In this document: positions 22,571 through 34,070 of the stretch, one piece after another
How positions within the stretch are numbered: position 1 is the stretch's first letter
Layout: each line of letters starts with the position of its first letter
NCBI GenBank assembly: GCA_910592005.1
Contig: CAJVPP010000290.1
Span: 1 to 37,356, forward strand
Direction: 5' to 3'
Length of the DNA stretch: 37,356 nucleotides
Source: Funneliformis mosseae
Taxonomy: Eukaryota > Glomeromycota > Glomeromycetes > Glomerales > Glomeraceae
Program-made: the position numbers and the translations under genes
Notes under the pieces: model-generated
Told to the model about the DNA's origin: nothing
What the model saw: the letters and a program-made list of their open reading frames with translations, nothing else
Database searches by the model: none

Positions 22571-24414
22571 TCTTTTTTTTTTATTATTATTTATTTTGTA
22601 TGAACCGTCAACACAGTGTCGGTTTATGAAATTTTTTTTTTTTTTTAAAACAATAATTTTTGGAAAAAATTTCAGGTATAGTTAGATATATATATAAATA
22701 TATATTTATATATCAAATCATAAGAAATCAAGTTTTCGTGTCACACTGCAATTTACACGCATTAACTTTATTATTATCTTTTTTTTTTTTTTTTCAAGTA
22801 GAGGGAAAAAAAAAAAAATTCTAATTCCGATTTGGTAAATTTCTAAACCGAAAAGTAATCCAATTCAAAGTATTTTTATATATATGTATATGTATATGTA
22901 TATATATATATATTTAAAAAAAAAAAAAAAAATAAAAAAAAAAAAAGATTATAAACAAGTGAAAACGAAAAAAGAATAAGGTTCGGATGGTTTGGTTTTA
23001 ACTCTTTAACAACCCACCTTACAGTACAATAAAATAAAATAAAATAAAATTTTTTATTTCTTATTTTTTTTTTTTTTATTATTATTTTTATTTTATATTA
23101 TATATTTTTTTTTTTTTATTTTATTTATTTATATATATATACTGTATGTGTTGTGTGTTTGTTTGTGTTGCGACAATTTATACAACCTCACGTATTCTAA
23201 AATTAATCACAAAGCCAATTCTAAATTTGAGGGATGATAGGGTTAGCAATTTGCATTTCTTTTTTTAAAAAAAAAAAAAGTTGATGCGCCCAACTTATTT
23301 CGGAATTAATGTGTTTTAAAAAAAAAGGGCATGCAACATGCGGGTATGTACAGTTGTATTTTACAAATGAAAAAAAAAATTACATGGTTAAGGAAATTTT
23401 GTGGAAGCTATATAAAGTTTTATGATGTCAGTTATTCATCTTTATTATCATTGTTTATTCTATTCCGTCAAACTCTGTCAAAATAAAGGGTACAAGACGA
23501 TCATCATCTTGCGAAAAAAAAAAAAATAAAATAAAAAAGAAGTAATGTGAATCGGAGACCAATCGCCGTCTCACAAAATGAGAAAATAAGAACTTGTCCA
23601 GGAATGTTCATCATCTGACTTTATTTTTTGAAGAAAGAGAAAAACATTGGCGAATTCCAATCCTCTTTCTTTATTTATTTATTTTTCTTTCTTTTCTTTT
23701 TTTCTTCAACAACCAAACTTGATTCGTTCCCTGACTAGAAATTCTTCAGATCTTCTATTGTCTAAATTTATTTCAATAAAGAGATGAGAATGATTCGATG
23801 AGAAGGAAGAAAATGTTTGAGGGTAAAACGTGTTTGATTGTTAAGTAGATTTTTTTGTTATCAGAAAGAATGTCATTTTGCTAAAGAACAAACAATAAAA
23901 AAAAAAAAATTTTTGTTTTTTTGTCCTTATTATTAAATTCTCCTTTTCCATTTCTATCGAAATGTTATTTATATAATAACAATGAATAAAAAGAGTATTG
24001 TAATTTCCCAAATAAAAAATTAACTCTAATTTTTTTGACTAACGATTTGTAGTAAAATGTGTGAAAAGCATGGTATGGCGAAGTAAACAAGCGTACATGA
24101 ATTGATTTATATAATGGTTCGGCAATTTTACTTTTTTACATAATACTCCCCCCTTCGGATTTGTTCGGCCGAATTTTCTTGTATCGAATGACTAACAACG
24201 TTTTGGTTCATTAAGGAAGGCATTTTCCTAAAACAAAAAAATAAAATAAAAAAATGGGAATTTGAATCGGAAAATGAATATTGAATGACCTTAGCCGAGC
24301 TGAACTTGGTAATTTGGCCATCGATTATATTAATAATAATTCTCCCTTTTTTTTTTAAGTGGTAAATTATTTGTAAACATCAAGGCATCATCAAATCCTA
24401 TTATCGTGCGACCC
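22571..24414. other. Upstream region of the F-box gene and low-complexity spacer
   Basis: Contains T/A homopolymers, an alternating TA/TG tract with TATG units (about 22875-22912), an (AAAAT)n tract at 23027-23050, and further AT tracts to about 23150. The F-box promoter must lie here, but no element is distinct. No coding signal seen. Confidence 0.45.
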
Positions 24415-24494
24415 CGTGGGTCGTACGTTTATCACGTGAGTTTTTATCACATACGTAATCGTACGACCGAGTAATTACAACATGCATATAAAAG
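24415..24494 (+). promoter_or_regulatory. Promoter-like cluster: CG-rich inverted repeats, CACGTG and TATA box
   Basis: CGTGCGACCC (24415-24424) pairs with GGGTCGTACG (24428-24437) across a 3-nt loop (9 of 10 positions). A third copy, CGTACGACC, is at 24470-24478. Between them lies CACGTG (24443-24448), a bHLH-type E-box, and just after them a strong TATAAAAG (24487-24494). Dense CpG-containing motifs stand out in this AT-rich DNA. The cluster sits about 55 nt before an open stretch on the plus strand, so it looks like the promoter of the relic below. Function is inferred. Confidence 0.4.
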
Positions 24495-24549
24495 GCAATA
24501 AAAATAAAAAAGCGCGGTGAAATCATGCATATTCTTGCATAGCATATAA

Positions 24550-25359
24550 TTAAATCTCTCTCCAATTCGAAATCATGCGGAAGTCCCGTTTATCAATCTT
24601 ACTCAAGATGGAATCGTTATATTCCTTCACGATGAACAAATGTTTTTATTTTCCCTTGGGTTAATTGAAATCTACAATTATCTGAGATTATCTAAAACCA
24701 TTCAATTGAATCCCAGTGATGGTTTTAAGGTTTTGGCTAACTTTACAATGTTGAGGTCATTCTTACCAAAAAAAGTGCAACGTATTCTTGAATTCTTTCG
24801 AATTCTTCTTCGCGTGATTCCCGTCTAAAAAATTTATCGGTGAATTATTTTCAGTCGAGCGGAAAGGTTGTTCGAAATTTACGCACGCACGTCTATTCCA
24901 ACGTTCCTTTGTCCCTTGTGAGGATTGTTCCAACCAAAAATAAACGGAGTATCGACGATAAACGTTTCAGAAGGTTGTTTGTGGTTTTAATAATATACAG
25001 TACCTCAATTAATGATACATTTGAAGCTTCATCAAACTTAAATAATACCTATTTAAGTACTAATTGCAGATGTTGAAACATTTTCAAGGGTCATTCCTGA
25101 TTTTTCTGCACCCATTGAAGTACAATCAAATTCTACTTTAAATGAAATTCAGTTTATGATTTAGTTATGATTTTTGGTACAACAATCTTTTTTTCAGATC
25201 GGGATTGTCTCGGAAAATGGGTATTCCGAGTTCAATGGATGTACCTAAAAAGGATCTCAAGTTCTCTCTGTTCAGGGTCCACGCACGTTAATTGTTTCAA
25301 TTCATGAAATCCAAACGAAACCTTCTCTGATTCAGATATCGCTCATCATGTGCGCATAA
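24550..25359 (+). pseudogene. Candidate decayed or unresolved multi-exon gene, unknown family
   Basis: Three plus-strand segments read like coding sequence. The first, 24550-24828, is open for 92 codons ('FINLTQDGIVIFLHDEQMFL', later 'LSKTIQLNPSDGFKVLANF'). The second, 25069-25164, gives 'DVETFSRVIPDFSAPIEVQS'. The third, 25198-25359, follows a TTTTTTTTCAG acceptor and gives 'IGIVSENGYSEFNGCT' then 'KGSQVLSVQGPRTLIVSIHE', with one internal TAA. They are in different frames, and I could not join them with GT-AG introns into one open frame. A promoter-like cluster lies just upstream. Either the gene is broken or the introns escaped me. I do not recognise the family. Confidence 0.35.
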
Positions 25360-26723
25360 TGATTTGAATGATTGGCTGTAACGGTCAAAAAAGTTAGTAT
25401 TGTTGGGATTAACATGACTATCAAATCAACGCATTCGATTAGGAACATGATTTGTGAGTGTAATAATTTGTGAGAGGTGACGAAGCGAAAAAGTTGTTTC
25501 AATCTGGTTTCAAAAAAAATATTTTGATTTTTGATATTACATCATTATTGCATCATATGTTACATCTTGAGGGAATTCAAGTTTTATTTCCAAGAGAAGC
25601 AGAACATTGTTAAAATTCCAATGGTCTATTATTATCTTATCAAAATGTACCTTGCAAAAAAATAAATAAATAAATAAATAAATAATTCGAAAAAAAGATT
25701 TCGGCACGTAATCCCCGTTTCAATTCTGAATTCTTTTTTTTTTTTTTTTAGATTTTTCATAGGTTTTGACTCGGTAACCTTTAAAATAGTGGTGGAGTAG
25801 ACTCGGTCAGTCGTTAGTCCCGTTCGGTCGCCGACAGAGTCGTGACCTCATTTGAAATTGTGAAACTAACTTTATTTTATTTTTAGTAATATTATCATTT
25901 TCAGTCGGGCATAAAATTACAAATTCGACCGAAATGATCTGATGAGGCTTGCTTTTTTTGATACAAAGTCGGCTCAGTCTCCGATTCAAAAATTATCACA
26001 TTTTTTAAATGTAGTCACAAAAAAAAAATGACTAAATTTTTTTTTTGATGGTCGCTTCACGCCAACGCACGTTTTGTTTTATATCATGTTATCATTAATA
26101 AATAATTTATTGTAGAACCTTCTTTTTAGTCCTTTAACTTTCTCTATCTATTTTATGATGAATTCTGCGAGTTTCGTTTGAATTTTAACTCGAACCTGTT
26201 CAAATACAGCTTTACAGCAATGACAAGTCCACACTTTTATTACTCAAAGAGACGATTCGTGTTACATTGAATATCCGGTTACTGATATAAATGTCAACGC
26301 AGAAAATTTTACTAATAACGGTAAGGAAAATTAGTTTCATTCAAAGTTATTTTAAGTTCAAAGTAGCATACAAGGTTTAAAGGAACTTTTAACAAATAAA
26401 TCATTTAAAGGTTACATGAAACTTTTGTAAAGCATGATTAAAATCTAAAAATACGAGCAAATTAGAACTCTTTCCTCGTAAAAAAAAAAATTCTTTATGA
26501 CTTTGAATGTCTAACATGACGTAAATAATTTTTATATTTTGATTAAAGATTAAGCTATGTATTAATCCTAAAAGGCCATGGCTTATTCGTGCCACATTTT
26601 AATGTATTGACAACTTCAAACAAGGAATATGAATTTTTCGAAAAAAAAACAGCAAGCAAAATAAATTCGTAACATAAAAAGGTTGGAAATATATACAATA
26701 ATAATGATAATGAAAGAAAGTTT
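25360..26723. other. Intergenic, nothing recognisable
   Basis: 3' flank of the minus-strand hydrolase gene. It includes an (AAAT)n microsatellite (about 25656-25686) and T tracts near 25733 and 26037. No gene or RNA signal seen. Confidence 0.5.
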
Positions 26724-27852
26724 TCATTTGTTGATAATTCTTTCTTGGATTCTATCAAAGACAATTTTAGCAGCATCTTCCCATGTAAGGTCCAACATAA
26801 TTTCATGACCAGCAGCTCCAACGATATCATATCCGACTCCATAAACTTTGGCAGTTTCTGATAACACTTTTACATTATCAAAGAATGCATTTTCCTCTTC
26901 GGCGCCAATTACAATAATGGGACATTTGATTTTTGAAGGGTCAACAAATGGTTTTGTTAGTTCCAAAAATCCCGAGAAAAACCCAAATTTTTCTAATCTT
27001 GGGTGAATTTCTCTAGCCATGGAATCGGGATACGCTGAAGAAAATAAGAGTTTTTTCATTAATTCGGGAGTTTCGATCGTGGCATACGGATTTGATGTGA
27101 TAATTGCTTTAAGGTATGGGAAGATTTGGTGACTTGAAATGATGTTTGAAATGACTTTAAAGAAGCTTGTTTTGTGTAAATAAGGCGACGGTGATGCCAA
27201 CAAAACCCCTCCAGATACTTTCTGGTGATTATCTTCAAGATAATTTTGAAGCAACGCTCCTCCAAATGAATGTCTGACGGTGTGGTGAAAATAAATAAAA
27301 TATATCAAATTTTTTGAACAATATTTTTTTTTAAAAAAAAAAAAAGCGAAAGTAATAATTTCTATCATTACCCAACAAGGATAGGATTAACTTTTGTTCT
27401 AGCAATAATTTCATCAGTTATAGCTGAGATATCTTGTGTAATTTCATTTAATGACCACCATTTGTCCTTATTAGGAGTCTTCGTACTTTGTCCATGTCCT
27501 CGAAAACTTAAGATAAAATTCATTTTAATTGAAATTCAAACGAGCCTTTAATTAATGTTTCATTTTACCTCATTGCATAACAATCAAATCCTTTATCCGA
27601 AAACCAATGAGAAAAATCATCCCAAGACCAAGCCGCAAGAAAACCTCCATGGATGAATAAAATTGGTGGATAATTCTATGTTTATATGATAATTATTAAT
27701 AATAATAATAAAAAAGAATTTGGGTGGGTTTATAATTTAATGCTTACCTGAGTTTTATTAATAGGAGGATAATGCAAAACTTCAATTTGAATATGTTCAC
27801 TAGAATTAACGAAAAAAGAATCCTTTGCCGTATGATATGTTTCGGAAGACAT
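26724..27852 (-). CDS. Alpha/beta-hydrolase (serine hydrolase, lipase/esterase-like)
   Basis: Four exons (27852-27748, 27675-27569, 27506-27372, 27273-26724), all GT-AG with introns of 72, 62 and 98 nt, give 298 aa from MSSETYHTAKDSFF. The fold is shown by the oxyanion-hole strand 'ILFIHGGFLAAWSW' (about 40-53), the 'SFRGHGQST' turn (71-79), the nucleophile elbow 'GHSFGG' with Ser118, and the catalytic His272 in 'AAGHEIMLD'. The acidic member is probably one of Glu241-243 in 'VIGAEEENAF'. Length and motifs fit the serine-aminopeptidase-S33/monoglyceride-lipase-like group. There is no signal peptide or membrane segment, so the protein is likely cytosolic. The substrate cannot be told. The gene appears intact and unrelated to its neighbours. 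Confidence 0.88.
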
Positions 27853-28470
27853 TTTTTTTTTTTTAATCAAAATAAAATTCAAAAACGATAAAGATCGGTA
27901 TTTATTCTAAATAGAAAACACCTTGTACGACCACAGGAGTTCCATTAGTTCAATTTGTTTTTGTCTTTATTCATTTGTACAATAGCAATCATGTTTCTAC
28001 GGATTACTTCTAGCGGAAATTCTTTTAATATTTATTGAAAGTAAAATATAATATTTTGTGAAAAATTGCTATTATATGCATTAATATAAATATGTGTTTT
28101 AATTATTTTCTTTGATTAAGTAATAATTATTACTTTTATATATAATATATATATAATTATAGATTTTAATATAATTATTAATCCTTTCCTTTTCTCGACT
28201 GAAGTAACATTCGCGCGAAGATCATTGCAACTAACTATCTAGTATAATTAGAATAATTATCCGGTATGTCACGTGAATTGAAAACGTTCACACCATTTTT
28301 TCATTATTTCTATATTGTCACATCATTTGTCACAATTTAGGGTTAGTTCAGTTCATGCTGATTTTCATGAACCGATATTTTTATTATTTGTAGTAACTGT
28401 GAAGTATCAACTGTGAAGTTATCGGCGAAGTATCCGATAGAATTACCGATGGCTCAGTAGCTGCGGCGCA
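27853..28470. other. Upstream region of the hydrolase gene, edge of the right AT-rich arm
   Basis: Presumed hydrolase promoter. A short imperfect direct repeat (CTGTGAAGTATC / CTGTGAAGTTATC) lies at about 28397-28425. G/C content falls abruptly after about 28470. Confidence 0.4.
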
Positions 28471-29634
28471 TATCAGAAATATCAAAGATATCAAATATAT
28501 CATATTTCTCTATATTTATTCTTATTTTACTTGTTATATTTATTTAGTATATTTGTTTTATTTATTATATAGTTATATACTTACATTTTATTTGTGATAT
28601 TTATTATCTTATTATCTTATTTAATTATATATAAATAGTATTGTAATTAACCTGGCTAGACTTATAAAACTTTTACAATAAAATATACTTATTGCTTTTT
28701 TTGTTGAATTAATTATACTTTAGAATTAAAATTTTTATCTTGAATTAAGTTTAAGAAAGATTTGAATTCAATTTATTAATTTAATTTTAATTTAGATAAT
28801 TAAAATTTGTTATTATATATTTCTTTCTTTTGTAATTATATGTTAAATAATATAGATTATCTTAAAAATTCTAATTATTTAGTAATCTAAATTAATAGGA
28901 ACTTCACAAAAAAAATTTAATTCCTTAAAATGCTATATATTTTTCAAATTTTAATTATTTTATTACTTATAATTTCTTATAATTTAAATATTTTATTTTA
29001 CAAACTTGCATTATATGATTTTATCTTTTATAAAAGAAAGTGACATTAATGTTATTTAAATTTAAGCTATATTAAATTAAAGAAATTTTATATTTATCAG
29101 ATAATATTCTTTAGTTATTTTATTTGATTTGTAGAAATTTACCTTTTATTCTGATTTGATTTTAAATATATAACAGATGTTTTACAAATATTTATAATTG
29201 CAGTTTTAATATTAGTACCTTCTATTATATTTAATCTAAAATATACTTGATATTTTATTATGTAAATAATCTAAAATTTTAACATTTATTATACAAAATA
29301 GGTTATATTTATTTTATTTTGTTAGTACCTGTGCATAGTTGCTATTAATAGTTTTTCTGCTTTATAAACTATCCAATTTTTATAAAATTAAATACTTATT
29401 TTAACTAATTTTCTAAATAATTATTAATTGGCATTGTGATAATAAGATCTATTTAAAATAAAAGTAATATACTTTAGCTTATTTTCTAATGATTTGATTA
29501 TAATATATAGTAATAAAGCCATAAACTAAGAATTTTAATATATATTTATTGATTAATAATTATAATATAAATATCAAACTTATGATATTTTAACTTTTCA
29601 TATATATAAAATTGTATATAATTAAAAATTGTCC

Positions 29635-29755
29635 TTATAATTATTTTCAAATTTCAATTGAGTTGCAACTTAATTGCGCCATAAGAAAATTTAATTGCAT
29701 CACAAGTTATAACTCAATTGTGCCATTTTTTTTAATTACAATCACCATCTTTATA
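29635..29755 (+). repeat. Hairpin-forming dispersed repeat, copy 2
   Basis: The less decayed copy of the repeat at 237-355. CAATTGAGTTGCAACTT (29655-29671) pairs with 29704-29720 (15 of 17 positions) around a 32-nt spacer. A palindrome of this kind suggests a miniature inverted-repeat element. Confidence 0.55.
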
Positions 29756-30818
29756 TATAAAATTCAATTTTTCTTTTTAAGAATTTTGATTTTGTTTTTC
29801 TAATACTTTTTAAAATTTTTTTATTTTATAAATAATTATTAATATATAATACCATTTTCATTTAATTTAAAAGATTAATATTAAATTAAACATAATAAAG
29901 TCAAAAAATAATAAATATTATATTACATAATTTGAAAAAATTATAATATTAAAAGATTAAAAAATAACTAATTACACAAAAGATCATAATAAATAATAAT
30001 TAATCAAAATATATAATATAAAATATAAATCACATAATATGATATAAAAAGATAAATCATATAATAAAATAATAAATAATATAAATATATCATAGAATAT
30101 ATATAAATTATGAAATATAGAAAAATAAACCACTAAAATCATAAAGAAAAAAATTATAAAGAAATTTCTTAAAATAAAAAAAGAAGAAAAAGATAACCTA
30201 TGAATAATTTATAAAGATTATATAAAAGTTTAAATAAAAAAAATTAAATAAATTAAGACATAAAATATTTATGTAACCTATATTACTAAGAAAAAGAAAT
30301 TGTTAGAATAATGAAAAGAAATATAAATATATTTAGAAATATAGAAGAAAAAGAAGAATTATAATATAAACTTAAGAAATGTAAAAGAAAAAAAAAATTA
30401 AAAATTAATTAGAAATTTAAAATAGATATAATATAATAATAATAAAATATAAGAAGAATTATTAGAAATTAAAAATTAAAATTATAATAATGAAGAAAAA
30501 ATATATAATAATAAAAAAAAGAAATATATAAGAAATAAATTATAAATAAATGAATATAATATATATACATATATAAAAAAGTAATACTATAAATATGAAG
30601 ATTCTTTAATAAATAAAATTAATTTGTAAAATAAATCCTCTAAATAATATGTAGTAAAAATATATTAAGCAAATATAGCTCTTATTAAGCTATTAAACTC
30701 TAAAATATCATATATTTATAAAATATAAAATTTAATGATCATAGCATTTAGATAAAATTTACAAGCTTAATAAATAAAATAATATAACTAAAAGTTTAAT
30801 ATATTTAATAAAATCTTC

Positions 30819-30841
30819 ATATATATATATATATATATATA
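30819..30841. repeat. (AT)n microsatellite
   Basis: Uninterrupted alternating AT for 23 nt within the right AT-rich arm. Confidence 0.9.
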
Positions 30842-31480
30842 GAAAATTGATCTAAAATCTCTAAAAAAAATAAATAATTCAGCATATTCTTGAAATGTAT
30901 ATATATATTATTTTGTATAAATTTCAAATATTTATAATAAATTATACTAATATAAGAATTATATTTTTTTTATTCTTTTATTATTAATAATTAAAAAATA
31001 GTTTAGAAATTATTAATAAAATAGGTTAATTATATATCAACTCAAATTTTAAACAGATAGATATTAGGATATTTTTATCATAATAATAGTCTTTTATTAT
31101 ATTCTAAACTAATCAAATTTTTATAATCTTACTTCAAAAATTATTGTAATCTTTTTAACTAATTAAAAAATAATTTCTAAATACAATAAACTAATATATT
31201 TAAGTCAATTATCTTTAAAATAAAGAATTTTACTAATTAATATGTTTTTTATAATATTTATAAATTCTTTTTCTAAAGTTTTTTAATATTATTAAATATC
31301 TTATATTTATATTAGTAATAAGTTAATTAAATCTTTTTTATATATATATTTATTTCTTATAGTTTTATTATAAAAATTATAAGATGAATACTATTAAAAA
31401 ATTTAACATAGAATTTTTTTTTAAAATATTTGATTAATATTATAAAAGTATTTGATTAAAACATCAATTTTACTATTTAT

Positions 31481-32398
31481 TTATATATACACTGACCTTG
31501 ATACTATGCAATTAATCCTACAATAATAATTTGAAATAAAACTAATTGAATTACCATTTAATACAATGCAATGAGATTTATTAACCTTCCTTGAGTCTAT
31601 TAAAATAAAGATATATTTTATACTACGTGATCTCTAATATTATAATCGTTCTTATGTGTACATTAACTTTAATAACCAAGATGATTATGAATCTGTGATC
31701 AAATCTCAATATAAATTTAAATCAAATATTTTATTTTAGGTCAATTCTGCTACTTCTCACTATCGACAATGTGGCAATCCTAATTATAAAGCTAAAGACT
31801 GTGCTCTCAAAAACCTTCAAATCCATATAAGAAATTATATGATCATTTCAAACCTGCCACTTACAGACCTTCTCAAAAATCTAATATATATACAAATAAC
31901 TATACTGTAAACGCACAATCAAGCTAAAATCAATGAAGTTTATATGCTGATATTCTGAAAACCTCTCCTAAGAATCCTAAGTATCAACAATAAATCTCAG
32001 ATATTTCTACAGCTTTAAACAATATTTTGAAACATTTGAATGATATAGATAATAAGCTGATCTTTCTTAATGACGAAATTATTACAGCAAAAAATGAAAT
32101 CATTATTCTTCAAGAAAACTAAGAAGATATAGATTATTGTATAATTAAATTGGAGAAATGTAATAACACTATTCATACTAAAGGAGTATAGGACAGTGAA
32201 ATAGAATTTGATGATTCTCCAGAACTACCATTTGAATCATCATGCGATCAATCTCCTTCAAATTCTTCAACTAACACATTTCCTCTAAATAAAGTTACCA
32301 GATTAGAAAATCAATTCATAGAATTCTGATTTGAAATTAAAAATATTGTGAATAACATCTAACAGATCCTTCAAACATTTCCTTCTTCTTTTAAATGA
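31481..32398 (+). pseudogene. LINE ORF1 (nucleic-acid-binding protein), inactivated
   Basis: ORF1 proteins bind the element RNA. Readable pieces are an RRM-like 'RSYVYINFNNQDDYESVIKS' near 31645-31705, a degenerate zinc knuckle 'YRQCGNPNYKAKDC' (31761-31802), 'NPYKKLYDHFKPATYRPS' in another frame, a heptad-like helix 'NNILKHLNDIDNKL'-type near 32020, and an acidic tail. In the knuckle the first Cys is Tyr (TAT, 31761) and the His is Tyr (TAT, 31785), each explained by one transition from TGT and CAT. There is a frameshift near 31800 and several stops. The last codon TGA (32396-32398) overlaps the ORF2 ATG. Confidence 0.7.
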
Positions 32399-34070
32399 GT
32401 GTATAATTAACTAATAATAGTATAGAATTGCATTATACAAATCCTCATAATAATAATTTTCTTTCAAATAAATCTTTCACAAATATTATCAATAACCCAA
32501 ACCCCATTTCCTTTGCAACATATAATGTTAGAAACTGTTCATCAGAATCTGAACTTCAAATCATTGACTCCTTTTTTAACAACTTCAACATAGATATATT
32601 AGGCTTAAGTAAAACACATCTTAACCTATTACAAGCTCATCATTTTAACAAGAATATTTATAACAAACCTTTTAAATATTTTTTTCATTCTTATAATCAT
32701 CATCAAAAATGTCAAGGTGTCAGATTGATAGTTTGTAACAATCTGAACACACATATTTTTAATTAAGCTTTATTTTTTGATTGTATTATTTACTTTGACT
32801 TTTAATTCAAAAACAAATTTAAACTTTGGGTCATTCAAGTTTATTTACCTACTTCTTATTATAATAAAAAAGGTTATCAATATTGTCTTCAAGTCTATAA
32901 AAAACTGATGAACATTTTAATAGATAGTTTATGTCATAATTTTCATATCATTCTAATGGGAGATTTTAATATAAACATAAGTAGAAAATATAGATCAAAC
33001 TTCAAAAGCAGTTGCAGAATTTCCTTCAAATATCATTAACCTTAGTTCATTCATACTCTTACCTTCTTCAATCTATATATTCCCTATGTTCTGTTCCTTT
33101 TTTTCCTATAATTCAACCTCTCATATAGACTATATCTTCATCTTTACCAATCTATCACATAATCTCACTTCATTTCACATCCTAAATGACTCCTGTTATC
33201 TTTATTTAACTGATCACTACCTATTACTGATTACTTTTATAAAAAAAATTTTTTTTCTTAACCATCTTCAACCTATTAAAAGCAACACAAAATCACAAAA
33301 CAGTCCTTCCTTTATAATAAAACTACTTATCTTCATTGGGATTTTTTTTTAGATAAAGCTAACCTATTACTCAAACAAAATACTAAATTTAATTATATCT
33401 CAATCTAAGACCTTTGTACTTCTAACAATTTAATCAATGAAACCTAAGAGTTTTTTGCTTAAACTGTTATAAAGTCAGCATCTAAACACATTCCAAAACA
33501 AACTATAATAGCTCATCACAATTCCCTTTACTCATGTTTAAATTTCTCAATTCACAAACAAATCAACAAAATTCAAAAACTTTATTATCAATGTAAAATT
33601 TTCTCCCTATCCTCTTCTTTTTTCAACATTACTTCACAAAATTTCTTCTTCATTTCATTCACAGATCACAATTTTATTCTTAAAACTGTAGCTAAACATT
33701 TTATTTCTTCTAGTTCATTAGATGGCCATTATGATAACAACTACCACTTCTATACTTATATGAACTAAAACATAACATTCTAAAATTATTACATGCAAAA
33801 CAACTTATTATTAGTCAAAAAGAAAATAATGATTATATATACCAATTTATCCAAAGACACGTAGATAATTTCAAAGATGCTTCTACAAAAATGATAGATT
33901 CTTTTCTAGAAAGAAATAGAAAGATTATAGTACTAGACCATATCTTGGTAAATTATAATACAACTAATTAACATTTGGCTTTAGATCCTGATGCTATCAA
34001 ACTTCATACTATATAACATTTCTAAATTGTCGCTGGCTCTACAAATAAAAATATCACAAATCTAAGCAAT

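Larger units (their letters stand above)
28471..31480. other. Extremely AT-rich, transposon-derived desert
   Basis: No intact gene. The plus strand becomes strongly purine (A-) rich at about 29880-30560, unlike its surroundings, which suggests one transposon-derived strand in a single orientation, but no protein could be read. It contains the second copy of the hairpin repeat and an (AT)n tract (30819-30841). Confidence 0.5.

Noticed and set aside
26555..27368. Upstream part of the 214-codon frame as hydrolase coding sequence, and the overlapping 26555-26842 frame
   Set aside because: The residues before GHSFGG are intron sequence; splicing at 27273/27372 gives the conserved LVGHSFGG. The second frame is a shadow.
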